This document shows, one piece after another, positions 9,901 to 15,746 of a stretch of 38,946 bases of DNA. The notes beneath the pieces are model-generated. The model worked only from the letters and a program-made list of their open reading frames with translations. It searched no databases and had not been told where the DNA came from. The DNA lies in NCBI GenBank assembly GCA_018816555.1, contig JAHIVT010000131.1:1-38946 (forward strand), read 5' to 3'. This stretch comes from Pseudomonadota bacterium. GTDB taxonomy: Bacteria > Desulfobacterota > Desulfobulbia > Desulfobulbales > SURF-16. The position numbers and the translations under genes were made by a program. Position 1 is the stretch's first letter; each line of letters begins with the position of its first letter.

Positions 9901-10185
9901 ATCGATGGAATGCTTGTAGGTTATATCAGGTTCTCCGTCCCCATCGAGATCCGAATAATCGTTATAGGCCTTGAAAAAAAGCTGATGATCATTGGATGAG
10001 TTAATGATGACCTGCGGACTGACAACGCTTTCAATAAGGCTGATAGGCGTTGAGGTAAACTCGGCCATGGTGTGACTGGAAACTTCGGCCAGAGCTATCG
10101 TGGATGTTGCCCACAAGGCCGTACCGATAACCATTGTCTGCAGCAGGTATTTCTTATGAGTAAATCTCAATAGAGTTGTAATCAT
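4000..10185 (-). CDS. pilY1: PilY1-family type IV pilus tip adhesin, giant
   Basis: 2061 aa, much longer than Pseudomonas PilY1 (about 1160 aa). The start at ATG 10185 has GGAGG five bases upstream; longer in-frame starts overlap pilX. A signal peptide (about residues 1-33, ending ALA) leads to a large N-terminal domain with calcium-type loops (DLDGDGEPD near residue 75; DIDSDGNGVAD near 390). I see no clear vWA MIDAS motif. Residues about 1108-1348 hold an inserted repeat block. DSDYDSFVDNSE near 1400 is another EF-like loop. The C-terminal beta-propeller (Neisseria PilC/PilY1 domain) begins around 1500 with YVGGNDGLLHAFNAG. It is the last gene of fimU-pilW-pilV-pilX-pilY1. PilY1 primes pilus assembly with minor pilins and mediates adhesion. 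No convincing terminator follows it. Confidence 0.93.
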   Translation of the reverse strand: MITTLLRFTHKKYLLQTMVIGTALWATSTIALAEVSSHTMAEFTSTPISLIESVVSPQVIINSSNDHQLFFKAYNDYSDLDGDGEPDITYKHSIDYYGYFDSHKCYDYDSVNKRFEPVTYTANKYCTGANDAYWSGNFLNWASMTRIDAIRKILFGGHRRVDTSTNTVLERAYLPPDIHAFAKYYEGADVNDLTPFTVNTSEPTGLNKTAITIGTGSKTFNTDLTGSMIKIGDYVSVIDQGNSTHFIEGWVTAFPSTAGNPLTVDVKRVGGAGSTIAIDDGDITNHTRVGLTLCNVTYSATANIFSQNVTDPPLIRAAQGNYAFWSAGEVHQCLWEEEDPGNNGKNYNNPYSSGVYAAQDNPIKADVGLGLNDYVARIHVCIPDIDSDGNGVADKVSGTEKCKAYPYGNLKPIGLLQVYGDEDRLMFGMIAGTYGKATRGGEMVQKVANSDGMDGMCREINLGRDCDGDDGGVADGGTDVGFVDQDDWHDPVKDIHIGDGTFKRVYSSAGGPITQAVKSQGIINTWSLFRIYGYKYSSWTYNVTSSGGDNCPLSINFFGDSSDSECHNWGNPFAEIYLSGLRYFAGENAPTDYQSGDGQFIEGINYNTGVWLDPLDSDNYCARLNVVNFNSSVISADTVFTTDPAKIKDELDTNSFGVVKDLGSARNSRELTEIIGRIEGVYPDAADPNKKWFVGESGASQDRKCTAKAITNLGEVRGLCPEGPDLRGGFRIAGLAWYSHVNDIRPATLAGGRGLEGIQKVDTYAVRLASGNPVIEIPVPGSTSKVTLLPSCIDNDKSDYGCTMVDFKIVEPHTEVAGVGHGKFLVIWEDSLQGNDYDLDAGGIIEYTITATQITVTTAITLQNLGYSIGNGYVISGTTQDGLHIHSGTNDFVYDDPLAGVTDCPTTHKCNMGDGFSSNTYTLGSATAGLLEDPLWYAAKWGGFEDKNDNDLPDLTEEWDSVINSTGEKGSDGIPDNYYYASNPQELETALQNVFDAILERTSSGTAAAVVSNNVRGEGALYQAYFEPLKKDLDGRQASWIGTVHALWLDRYGFTREDCRSTDDRVGGECTPNGILDNYDIDQVVQTYFDETENRTRIKVFTSDDPDSFDPYFMEGVVTAYNAGTVTLEPYSIEGVISDYDARHMTINPYSMNGTVTAYDPDTGEVSLAITAGSMQGVAGDIFDNWQIYDSTAVLSARSSTSLALADGGTVDFIIDPAGEWAAVGDDMTLSTYHMQGEQGKSYGSWHVQCLSAAGDSTIVHNITLANTGEKEVTVEDDVFTGCERVKISTFNMNGTAGNTYDDWKVANLTTGADGSSNSSVTLADSGVLSFVVSPVVAWIEAGDRLMLSNFQFVEKELYEIGYLWNAREKLYLETLTDAEIKSNRIYSANASSGRHIMTWIDSDYDSFVDNSEYVDFEQTMFGSVSYGFFDVATQADAENIVNYIRGVEIPGFRTRTVKYTADDAAASIMRLGDIINSTPTIVSSPQEAFNILYNDISYAAFRARYADRRIMAYVGGNDGLLHAFNAGFYGVVNDAGVDKVSYLTTGKNCATGAAATAHPLGSEIWAYAPMNLLPHLKWLKDPNYNHVYYVDSKPRVFDAKIFASDADHPNGWGTLMVVGMRLGGGAMFIDTAADGLGPPHQANDKTMRSAFVIFDITNPESEPKLLAELQVPDGSFSLVYPATMAFGDNNKWYMIFGNGPDSLQTAASTQTAKVYIYDLAELVTPGVTTGAPTGCSLSTVGASAMKIITCDTAVANSFMGSPVTVDWDLDYQADTAYFGLVGDVNATSGRLMRFALNENSSPAFWTAPTTLVLANQPVVGQPAVGIDNLHNKWVYFGTGRYYVLADKTSIAIQTLYGVKDDGSGAAVNIAGDLIDVTDIEVYTDQDQTIENGPSATVGGAQITDFPTLVEEVDQQKKGWFLDLPPIVGTAGVSPATRSLGHSALLGGILFTSVFQPSDDPCVGEGYSRLYGLYYKTGTAYPAPTIFGTETVIIGGEVKYRALKYVDLGSGMATSPAIHSGSGSGDDTVSVFTQLSTGDVFRQTADTAQTIRSGKAAWFER
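6142..6864 (-). repeat. Tandem repeat block inside pilY1
   Basis: Two kinds of repeat follow each other in the protein. First come three short units of about 20 residues opening with FMEGVVTAYN, SIEGVISDYD and SMNGTVTAYD (about residues 1108-1170). Then come three units of about 59 residues opening with SMQGVAGDIFDNWQIY, HMQGEQGKSYGSWHVQ and NMNGTAGNTYDDWKVA (about residues 1171-1348). All share an aromatic/Ser-Met-polar-Gly opening. The block sits between the N-terminal domain and the propeller and looks like a spacer or extra binding module. Confidence 0.75.
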
Positions 10186-10201
10186 GACAGCCTCCATCAC
10201 A

Positions 10202-10834
10202 TCAATCAAAATTGCAGTCAGCCGAACTGGCATTGTTAATCAGATGACCGCTGAGTTTCCATTCAAGTCCGACAACTGATTCACTGTTTCCCAGACCTCT
10301 ATGCTGCGAGATGATCGTATACAGCACATGAGTGCCGCCTGCAGCCGAGGAGCTGCCCAGCCCTTCATATCCGGCCACCATCGCCAGTCCGCTTCCTGTG
10401 GTTGCCACAGTTTTGCCGACAATGGTCATATTGGTATGGGAATCGTTGTCACTGGCATTACCCGGATAAAAAGCCACGTCCCGCACCACGTCACTCGGCA
10501 GCGGCGCAACTCCCCCCCCCGGACTGGCAAAGGTCAGATTCAGCACTTCAACTTTTCCGATAATCCTTTTCCCCGAGCCGGCCGGATCTTCAGTAAAACC
10601 GCCGGAATTTATACACAGGGCATTCTCATAGGTCACCCTGGAACCAAGCTCCGCTCCGCCGTCAGCCTGGTAGAATGTCTGCTGATGAACCTTTTCATTA
10701 TTGGCAATCTGCATATCGATCGTTGAGGTTGTCGTTGCGGCAATACCGATAACCAGCAGGATGAGAAGAATGAGCAGCGAGGCAATAAGTACAAAACCTC
10801 TTTCATTGCTTAAAATAGATTCATTTTTACACAT
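10202..10834 (-). CDS. pilX: Minor pilin PilX
   Basis: 210 aa. The N-terminus ERG|FVLIASLLILLILLVIG is the PilX_N pattern: a prepilin-like cleavage site and hydrophobic helix without Glu+5, as is usual in PilX/GspK-type tip pilins. The later IDMQIANNEKVHQQTFYQADGG stretch (about residues 40-60) contains the conserved A..A..G helix end of PilX proteins, and the remainder is a small globular domain. It lies 16 nt before pilY1 and 9 nt after pilV, so it is clearly co-transcribed. PilX, PilV, PilW and FimU form the priming complex that carries PilY1 at the pilus tip. Confidence 0.88.
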   Translation of the reverse strand: MCKNESILSNERGFVLIASLLILLILLVIGIAATTTSTIDMQIANNEKVHQQTFYQADGGAELGSRVTYENALCINSGGFTEDPAGSGKRIIGKVEVLNLTFASPGGGVAPLPSDVVRDVAFYPGNASDNDSHTNMTIVGKTVATTGSGLAMVAGYEGLGSSSAAGGTHVLYTIISQHRGLGNSESVVGLEWKLSGHLINNASSADCNFD

Positions 10835-10843
10835 AATGAGCCC

Positions 10844-11287
10844 TTACACACTATCCGCCTTGATATAGGTCATGGTTACTGATTTTGTTGTTCCCTTTTC
10901 CTGCGTGGTGATGATGACGTTTATGGTTTTGACGCCGATAAAAGGGGAATCTACCGAAACATTCCAGTAGATGGCATAATTGCCGTCCGGAGAGGTCAAG
11001 TTCCCGTCAGCACCAGGTACGGTATCGGTAAGTCCTGCATCACCGTCCCCGTCCCCATCATTTAAGGCGCTGTCGTTATAATCGAGCCCCAGCACAGATT
11101 CAACTCTGTCGGAAGCCCAGGAGGTTGATTCGGTTATACGGTTGGCGGTGGAATTTCCACTGATTGCAGTGATCTGCATGACATTAGCGGACAGGATCCC
11201 GATGGTCAGCACGCAAATGGCTATTAAAACCTCAATAAGGGTGAATCCTGTCTGATTGTTGCTTAAATGATTGTCAGCGCATCTCAT
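10844..11287 (-). CDS. pilV: Minor pilin PilV
   Basis: 147 aa. The prepilin site QTG|FTLIEVLIAICVLTIGILS and the following helix place it in the PilV/GspI group. An acidic loop DGDGDGDAGLTD (about residues 78-89) looks like a calcium-binding turn inserted in the globular part. ATG 11287 has a GGGGGGG ribosome-binding site six bases upstream. It lies between pilW (16-nt gap) and pilX. Confidence 0.88.
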   Translation of the reverse strand: MRCADNHLSNNQTGFTLIEVLIAICVLTIGILSANVMQITAISGNSTANRITESTSWASDRVESVLGLDYNDSALNDGDGDGDAGLTDTVPGADGNLTSPDGNYAIYWNVSVDSPFIGVKTINVIITTQEKGTTKSVTMTYIKADSV

Positions 11288-11303
11288 AGGCAGCCCCCCC
11301 TTG

Positions 11304-12101
11304 TCACACCAGGCCCATGTTACGGCAGTTCACTGTGATCTTCAGCAACCGCCGCCGGAAATTAACGGTAGCGGTACCGGTAAACGGCCCCCAGACGGTG
11401 CCGCTGAGAGCACCGCTGGTAAAAAATGCATCATTTGAGGCCGGCAGATACACGCGACTATTGGTGTAATTTTTGTCGGACTTCTCTGTAATGACAAGAA
11501 TTGTAATGCGAACATTTCTGATATCCGCCAACTGAGCGGCGGTTGGCGTCGTGGTCTGGCTGCCGTCATCAAGCACATATTGAAATTCGATATTCTCAAC
11601 ATTTTCGGCAACCGTTTGCCAATTAACGGCGCCTGTCGAAAATCTCTGCAGATTGGTGCCATTAAGACGATATGCAATCCGTTCCATGTCAGACATGTCA
11701 ACGGTACCATTGCCGTCAACATCCTGGGTAACGGCGTCAATGGTCCCATCGCCATCAAGATCAGCGGTAAAGGCTATCTGGGTTGCATTGGTATTGACCG
11801 GCTCAGCATCAAAATTTATGCCATTAACAAAACCTGTGCCGGCGGAACCGTCAGGATTATAACCTGCCAGTCTGATGTCCTTTGACAGCATGTCGAGCCC
11901 GATGCGGACGTTCTGCTGCATCTCGGAAACCTGCTCCTGAGCAACGTAACTGTTCTGCTGTGACTGAAAGGCGGAATAGATCGAGGCAAGAACAATACCG
12001 GAAATCGCCAGAGCCACCATCACCTCGACCAGGGTGAAGCCGCAATCGCCGTTGACAGCCTCCGGACAATTATATTTTTTATTAAATCCAGGTAATACCA
12101 T
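11304..12101 (-). CDS. pilW: Minor pilin PilW
   Basis: About 265 aa. The leader ends at GDCG, before FTLVEVMVALAISGIVLASI, the type IV pilin helix. Downstream, QQNVRIGLDMLSKDIRLAGY is the conserved PilW/GspJ signature helix. Two consecutive calcium-type loops, DLDGDGTID and DVDGNGTVD, occur near residues 125-150. The start is ambiguous: ATG 12101 lies inside the end of fimU and has no good Shine-Dalgarno, while TTG 12116 in the same frame has GGAGG eight bases upstream. Either way it overlaps fimU by 20-35 nt and is translationally coupled. Confidence 0.87.
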   Translation of the reverse strand: MVLPGFNKKYNCPEAVNGDCGFTLVEVMVALAISGIVLASIYSAFQSQQNSYVAQEQVSEMQQNVRIGLDMLSKDIRLAGYNPDGSAGTGFVNGINFDAEPVNTNATQIAFTADLDGDGTIDAVTQDVDGNGTVDMSDMERIAYRLNGTNLQRFSTGAVNWQTVAENVENIEFQYVLDDGSQTTTPTAAQLADIRNVRITILVITEKSDKNYTNSRVYLPASNDAFFTSGALSGTVWGPFTGTATVNFRRRLLKITVNCRNMGLV

Positions 12102-12660
12102 CTTTACTGACTTCAAGCCTGAGACCTCCACCTGCGGAAACAGTAATTTTATACCACCGGTTGTTATTTCTGATTGTCACATTGCCCGTCTGGCTGCCGG
12201 CCGTAACCCCTTTTGCCGTATACGTGATCCTGGAAGCAAAACCGAAAGCAGCATTCACCAGCGAATTCTGCCTGGACATTGTCACAGTATTTAGAGTGAG
12301 CTCTCCTCCATCCTGAATACCGTTGTTGGCTACACCGCCGCCCGCGCCATCATCAATAAACACGGTATAGCCGCCGCCTATAGCCGGATAGACAACGGTC
12401 GTAAAACTCAGGCAGACCAAGGTGTTCCCCTTGATCGCCTGCAGCCTCGCCTGCTGCATGTCGGAATAGATATCACGTGCCGCGGCTTTCAACCGATAAT
12501 CATCGGCAGAAGTTAAAAGATTCGGAAATGATATTGCCACCAATATGCCAATGATACCGATAACGACAAGAAGCTCTATCAGGGAAAATCCATATTCATT
12601 TTTTTGCAATTTGCGACTTCGCCCAAGATATCTCATGTTAAAAAAATTTTCGTAAATCAT
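12082..12660 (-). CDS. fimU: Minor pilin FimU / GspH-like
   Basis: 192 aa. The prepilin site NEYG|FSLIELLVVIGIIGILVAIS is followed by RLKAAARDIYSDMQQARLQAI, the GspH/FimU-type helix. The rest is a beta-rich globular domain ending at a Trp-containing strand, as in GspH-like pseudopilins. ATG 12660 is preceded by an AGAGAG ribosome-binding site. It is the first gene of the minor pilin operon and probably connects the tip complex to the PilA fibre. Confidence 0.87.
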   Translation of the reverse strand: MIYENFFNMRYLGRSRKLQKNEYGFSLIELLVVIGIIGILVAISFPNLLTSADDYRLKAAARDIYSDMQQARLQAIKGNTLVCLSFTTVVYPAIGGGYTVFIDDGAGGGVANNGIQDGGELTLNTVTMSRQNSLVNAAFGFASRITYTAKGVTAGSQTGNVTIRNNNRWYKITVSAGGGLRLEVSKDGITWI

Positions 12661-12714
12661 ATTCTCTCTATCGTGATGCACAAATCATACCCTCATACGG
12701 GGGCTCATATTTAG

Positions 12715-12744
12715 ATGAAACAGCTTTTCCTCTTTAATTGTCAA
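12715..12744 (-). promoter_or_regulatory. Candidate sigma-70 promoter of the minor pilin operon
   Basis: On the minus strand a perfect TTGACA (12739-12744) lies 18 bp before TTTCAT (12715-12720, 4/6 match to TATAAT). It is about 50 nt upstream of the fimU start. No -24/-12 element was found here, so minor pilins and pilA may be controlled differently. Confidence 0.45.
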
Positions 12745-12902
12745 GAAAAAAGGAAATACTTAAAAATCAATGATTCAGCCTGAAATCTGCATAAAAGCGG
12801 CTTTCTCTTTTCGGATTAACCGGTTCCCATCGCACCCCAACTATAAAAAAAGTTTACTCTTCTTCAATACGCCAACGGCTGGCGAAGATTTCCCCAAATT
12901 CG

Positions 12903-12932
12903 CAGGTGGAAGACCAATCAGTCTTCCACCTG
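12903..12932. other. Strong hairpin across the end of the small cysteine-rich gene
   Basis: CAGGTGGAAGAC and GTCTTCCACCTG form a perfect 12-bp stem around a 6-nt loop. The stop codon of the minus-strand gene (12918-12920) lies in the loop. There is no T-run after the stem, so it is not a standard intrinsic terminator. It may stabilise the 3' end or impede ribosomes. Confidence 0.6.
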
Positions 12933-13109
12933 GGACTCATCACCGCATCCGCAACTGATACTTTCTGACTGACACATGGGACACAAAAAAATTCCCTCAT
13001 CCTCGTCGAGCACCAGTTTGGACACATCATGATTTCCCCCGCATCTGTCGCAAGCCACAGTATGATCGTCGGTCCATAAATCCTTATCAGCCATGTTTTC
13101 CGGTTTCAT
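12918..13109 (-). CDS. Small cysteine-rich (zinc-ribbon-like) protein
   Basis: 63 aa, acidic, with CDRC (residues 20-23), CPMC (43-46) and CGC near the end. The two CxxC pairs are spaced as in a zinc ribbon or rubredoxin-like knuckle. Met at 13109 and at 13094 are both possible starts; the latter has GGA five bases upstream. It follows the DUF1566 lipoprotein by 36 nt in the same direction, so it is probably the last gene of a three-gene minus-strand unit. Function unknown; a metal-binding or nucleic-acid adaptor role is only a guess. Confidence 0.65.
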   Translation of the reverse strand: MKPENMADKDLWTDDHTVACDRCGGNHDVSKLVLDEDEGIFLCPMCQSESISCGCGDESQVED

Positions 13110-13145
13110 TTCGCTTGAGTCGGAAGTATTATTATGATACCTGCC

Positions 13146-13610
13146 TTACGGCCGGACAGCCCGGACAACCCCTTGTTCCGTTTTAACATATTTAAACTCA
13201 TTTCCCCCGCAGAGGGGGTATGATTCCCATCTGCCGGCACCTGCCTCCTGCCCGACTCTACCGCTCCAGTAATTACCAGCGAGCTTCATCTCACAGTTAC
13301 CAGCACCCTGCAGTGCAGAAATATAATGCAGCATGTAAAGCTCATCTCTCGTCGGTAGACGCCAATCGGCGTACCCGCCTAAGTTCATCGTTTCCGCATG
13401 TTTTTTTGCTTCTTGCCAGTTGGAGTATTGGGGGCTTTTATCAATCTGCCACATCAGGCCGCTATTTGTCTGCTGACAGATACCGTTGCCGAGATCTACC
13501 AATCCGACTTGGCGGTCTGCCGCGGGAAATGACGAATCATGAACCGCCCCAACGCAGCCCACCAGAATTGACAGCATAAGAAACAACACAAAGCGTCTAC
13601 AAAAAAACAT
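13146..13610 (-). CDS. DUF1566 (Lcl C-terminal) lipoprotein
   Basis: 154 aa. The N-terminus is a lipoprotein signal with lipobox LVGC (Cys about residue 19). The body has the DUF1566/Lcl hallmarks GLMWQIDKSP, a central WRLPTRDEL (about residues 82-90) and a C-terminal segment with NYWSG. The family occurs in many surface proteins and in the Legionella Lcl adhesin. ATG 13610 has an excellent GGAGG site six bases upstream. It is probably exported and membrane-anchored. It lies 42 nt after the ARPP-1-like gene. Confidence 0.82.
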   Translation of the reverse strand: MFFCRRFVLFLMLSILVGCVGAVHDSSFPAADRQVGLVDLGNGICQQTNSGLMWQIDKSPQYSNWQEAKKHAETMNLGGYADWRLPTRDELYMLHYISALQGAGNCEMKLAGNYWSGRVGQEAGAGRWESYPLCGGNEFKYVKTEQGVVRAVRP

Positions 13611-13652
13611 AAAGCGCCTCCGTGATCAGTACAATTGTTTCCCTTCACAATA

Positions 13653-14153
13653 TCAGACCAGATTAAAATGATTGTAGCACACTTCAACCTGCAGAGGGAA
13701 ATCCCCATATCGTTCTCCGCAATTTTTTCCATTTACGATATAGACAACACCGGCCTGGTTATCCATTACCTTGAAATGATGCAGATATTCCTGAATGGAT
13801 ACCATACCCTGATCAAAGAAATAGGTGGATGCCAGGAAAAAGGCAGGGATAACCACACCTGCATTGTGCTGTAATGTAATGGAAATATTGACCATGCGAT
13901 TGCGCATATTGCCGATCAGCTCATTGCCGCTGAAAATTAATATCTTCCAGGATGAATTGTTGGTGATCTTCACATGGGGCACACCGTCAAAATGATCCAC
14001 CTGAACAACCTCGACCAAACCCTGCTTGAGAGCTTCGTCATAGGGTATTATTGCCTCGTCAGAGTTGACGGTTATCGTGTTTTCAACATTGTCGAAATTG
14101 ATTATTGGCAGCAATTCCCGTGATTCAGTCCATGTCTGCATGATTCTTCCCAT
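13653..14153 (-). CDS. ARPP-1-like domain protein
   Basis: 166 aa, no signal peptide. The central part is V.ITNNSSWKILIFSGNELIG, then NMRNRMVNISITL and a hydrophobic VVIPAF. This matches the pattern I recall for ARPP-1 domains (…vlllDGEEL.GakQNR.lNtti…IP…), the ARG/Rhodanese/Phosphatase-associated family found in NAD/ADP-ribose contexts. It is shorter than typical ARPP-1 proteins (about 250-300 aa) and ends soon after that core. ATG 14153 has AAGGAGG five bases upstream. It is divergent from the WYL-macrodomain operon across the palindrome at 14215-14241, which strengthens the link to ADP-ribose metabolism. The family call comes from memory of a motif and was not searched. Confidence 0.6.
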   Translation of the reverse strand: MGRIMQTWTESRELLPIINFDNVENTITVNSDEAIIPYDEALKQGLVEVVQVDHFDGVPHVKITNNSSWKILIFSGNELIGNMRNRMVNISITLQHNAGVVIPAFFLASTYFFDQGMVSIQEYLHHFKVMDNQAGVVYIVNGKNCGERYGDFPLQVEVCYNHFNLV

Positions 14154-14214
14154 AACAACCTCCTTTTTTCATTTTTTCTTGCATTCCTTAACCTTTTCAT
14201 TCACCATACAGACA

Positions 14215-14241
14215 CTGGTAGGACAGATAGTGTCCTACCAG
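14215..14241. promoter_or_regulatory. Perfect palindrome between divergent ARPP-1 and WYL genes (candidate operator)
   Basis: CTGGTAGGACA and its exact reverse complement TGTCCTACCAG flank a 5-nt spacer (GATAG). The arms are perfect over 11 bp. It lies 19 nt before the WYL gene start and about 60 nt from the ARPP-1-like start. WYL regulators commonly bind inverted repeats in their own promoters, so autoregulation with control of both directions is likely. No strong -35/-10 pair could be assigned here. Confidence 0.7.
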
Positions 14242-14260
14242 TTAAACAAAAAGAAAAAAA

Positions 14261-15265
14261 ATGAAAAAATTCAAACCGCAGCACAGCCGCCTGCTCTTTA
14301 TTGACAAAAAGATCAGGGACAGAACCTTTCCGAACTGCGCGTCGCTGGCCGAAGAGTGGGAGGTCAGCGCCAAAACGATCCAGCGTGATCTTGATTATAT
14401 GCGCAACATGCTTGATGCCCCCATGGCTTATGAAGCCAAAATGCGCGGTTATTACTATACGGAAGAGAGCTTTCACCTGCCGGCACTCGCCTTGAACGAC
14501 AGCGACCTCTTTGCCGTTTTCATAGCGGAAAAGGTCCTCAAACAATACGAAAACACGCCGATATACCCTCGCCTGCAATCCCTCTTTGCCAAAATTGCCG
14601 AATCCCTGCCGGACAAAATCACCATTGACACAACCCAACTCAACGACAGATTCTCTTTTTTTATCACCCCTCACAGCATCATTTCGGAGCAGGTATGGGA
14701 AACTGTCTTCGCTGCCCTGCGCACATCGCAATCAGTGGCAATTCGCCATGGCAAACCAGGTGAAATCGATCTCTCGGAACGCACCATTGATCCCTACCAT
14801 GTGGTCAGTTACCAGGGTGAATGGTATGCCATTGCTTTCTGCCAATCACGCCGGGATATACGGACCTTTGCTCTCTCCCGTATTGGTAAGGCTCAGTTAA
14901 CCGGGCATCATTTTACCGTTCCTGATGATTTTGATTTTCAGCAAACATCTCGGGACCGTTTTGGTATACAATGGAGTGATAAACAATATGATGTCAGGAT
15001 ATGGTTTTCACCCGCGGCAGCACCCTATATATGGGAAAGAGAATGGCACCATGGCCAGAAACTTGTTGAAAATAAGGATAAAAGCATCATTCTGTCTTTT
15101 ACTGCCAGTCATCTGCTTGAGATTAAAAAATGGGTGCTCTCCTGGGGCGGTTTGGCCCGAGTCCTTTCGCCCAGGACACTGGCAAATGACATAAGAAAAG
15201 AGCTTGAATTATCGATGGGAAATTATGGAGATTGGGATGAAAAAAAAGATCATCAAACTGGTTGA
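14261..15265 (+). CDS. WYL-domain transcriptional regulator
   Basis: 334 aa. The N-terminal winged HTH (residues about 8-60) includes LAEEWEVSAKTIQRDLDYMRN, the DeoR/HTH_11-type recognition helix, followed by MRGYYYTEESF. The C-terminal half is a WYL domain (about residues 140-235): IDPYHVVSYQGEWYAIAFC corresponds to the P-x-x-L-...-g-x-WYL strand (here GEWYAI), and the DIRTFALSRI motif follows. A C-terminal WCX extension ends with WGGLARVLSP. WYL domains sense ligands, often nucleotides or single-stranded DNA, and many govern stress or defence genes. Its 3' end overlaps the macrodomain gene by 29 nt. Confidence 0.9.
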   Translation: MKKFKPQHSRLLFIDKKIRDRTFPNCASLAEEWEVSAKTIQRDLDYMRNMLDAPMAYEAKMRGYYYTEESFHLPALALNDSDLFAVFIAEKVLKQYENTPIYPRLQSLFAKIAESLPDKITIDTTQLNDRFSFFITPHSIISEQVWETVFAALRTSQSVAIRHGKPGEIDLSERTIDPYHVVSYQGEWYAIAFCQSRRDIRTFALSRIGKAQLTGHHFTVPDDFDFQQTSRDRFGIQWSDKQYDVRIWFSPAAAPYIWEREWHHGQKLVENKDKSIILSFTASHLLEIKKWVLSWGGLARVLSPRTLANDIRKELELSMGNYGDWDEKKDHQTG

Positions 15266-15746
15266 GACAGACATTACTACCCTGTCAGTTGATGTCATTG
15301 TCAATGCAGCCAACTCTTCCCTGCTGGGAGGCGGCGGTGTTGACGGAGCGATCCATCGTGCAGCCGGACCCGAACTGCTGACGGAATGCCGGACGTTGAA
15401 CGGATGCCCCACCAGCGAGGCAAAAATCACCAAGGGCTATAAGCTTCCCGCCCGTTTTGTCATTCACACGGTTGGTCCGATCTGGCGTGGCGGCAATCAT
15501 GAGGAAACGCATCTTTTGGCCGAATGCTACCGCAATACCTTTAAGATTGCCCAGACCCAACACCTTGAAACCATAGCCTTTCCGGCCATCAGCACCGGTG
15601 CATACGGTTTTCCCGTAAAGGTGGCGGCGAAGATTGCCGTGCGGGAAACCATGATTGCTGCCATGCAGATTCCCTTTCTAAAACAGGTTATCTTCGTCTG
15701 TTTTACCCCGGAAACCAGAGAAGCTTATGAGGAAGCCCTGCAATGA
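15237..15746 (+). CDS. Macrodomain protein (YmdB/MacroD-type ADP-ribose hydrolase)
   Basis: 169 aa, a single macrodomain. Diagnostic motifs are DVIVNAANSSLLGGGGVDGA (about residues 19-38), TKGYKLPARFVIHTVGP (about 67-83) and the phosphate loop AISTGAYGFP (about 121-130). These are the MacroD/YmdB pattern, an enzyme class that removes ADP-ribose from proteins or deacetylates O-acetyl-ADP-ribose. ATG 15237 has GGAG six bases upstream; the more upstream TTG is not needed. It overlaps the WYL gene and its stop overlaps the M20 start (ATGA), so all three are translationally coupled. Confidence 0.92.
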   Translation: MKKKIIKLVETDITTLSVDVIVNAANSSLLGGGGVDGAIHRAAGPELLTECRTLNGCPTSEAKITKGYKLPARFVIHTVGPIWRGGNHEETHLLAECYRNTFKIAQTQHLETIAFPAISTGAYGFPVKVAAKIAVRETMIAAMQIPFLKQVIFVCFTPETREAYEEALQ

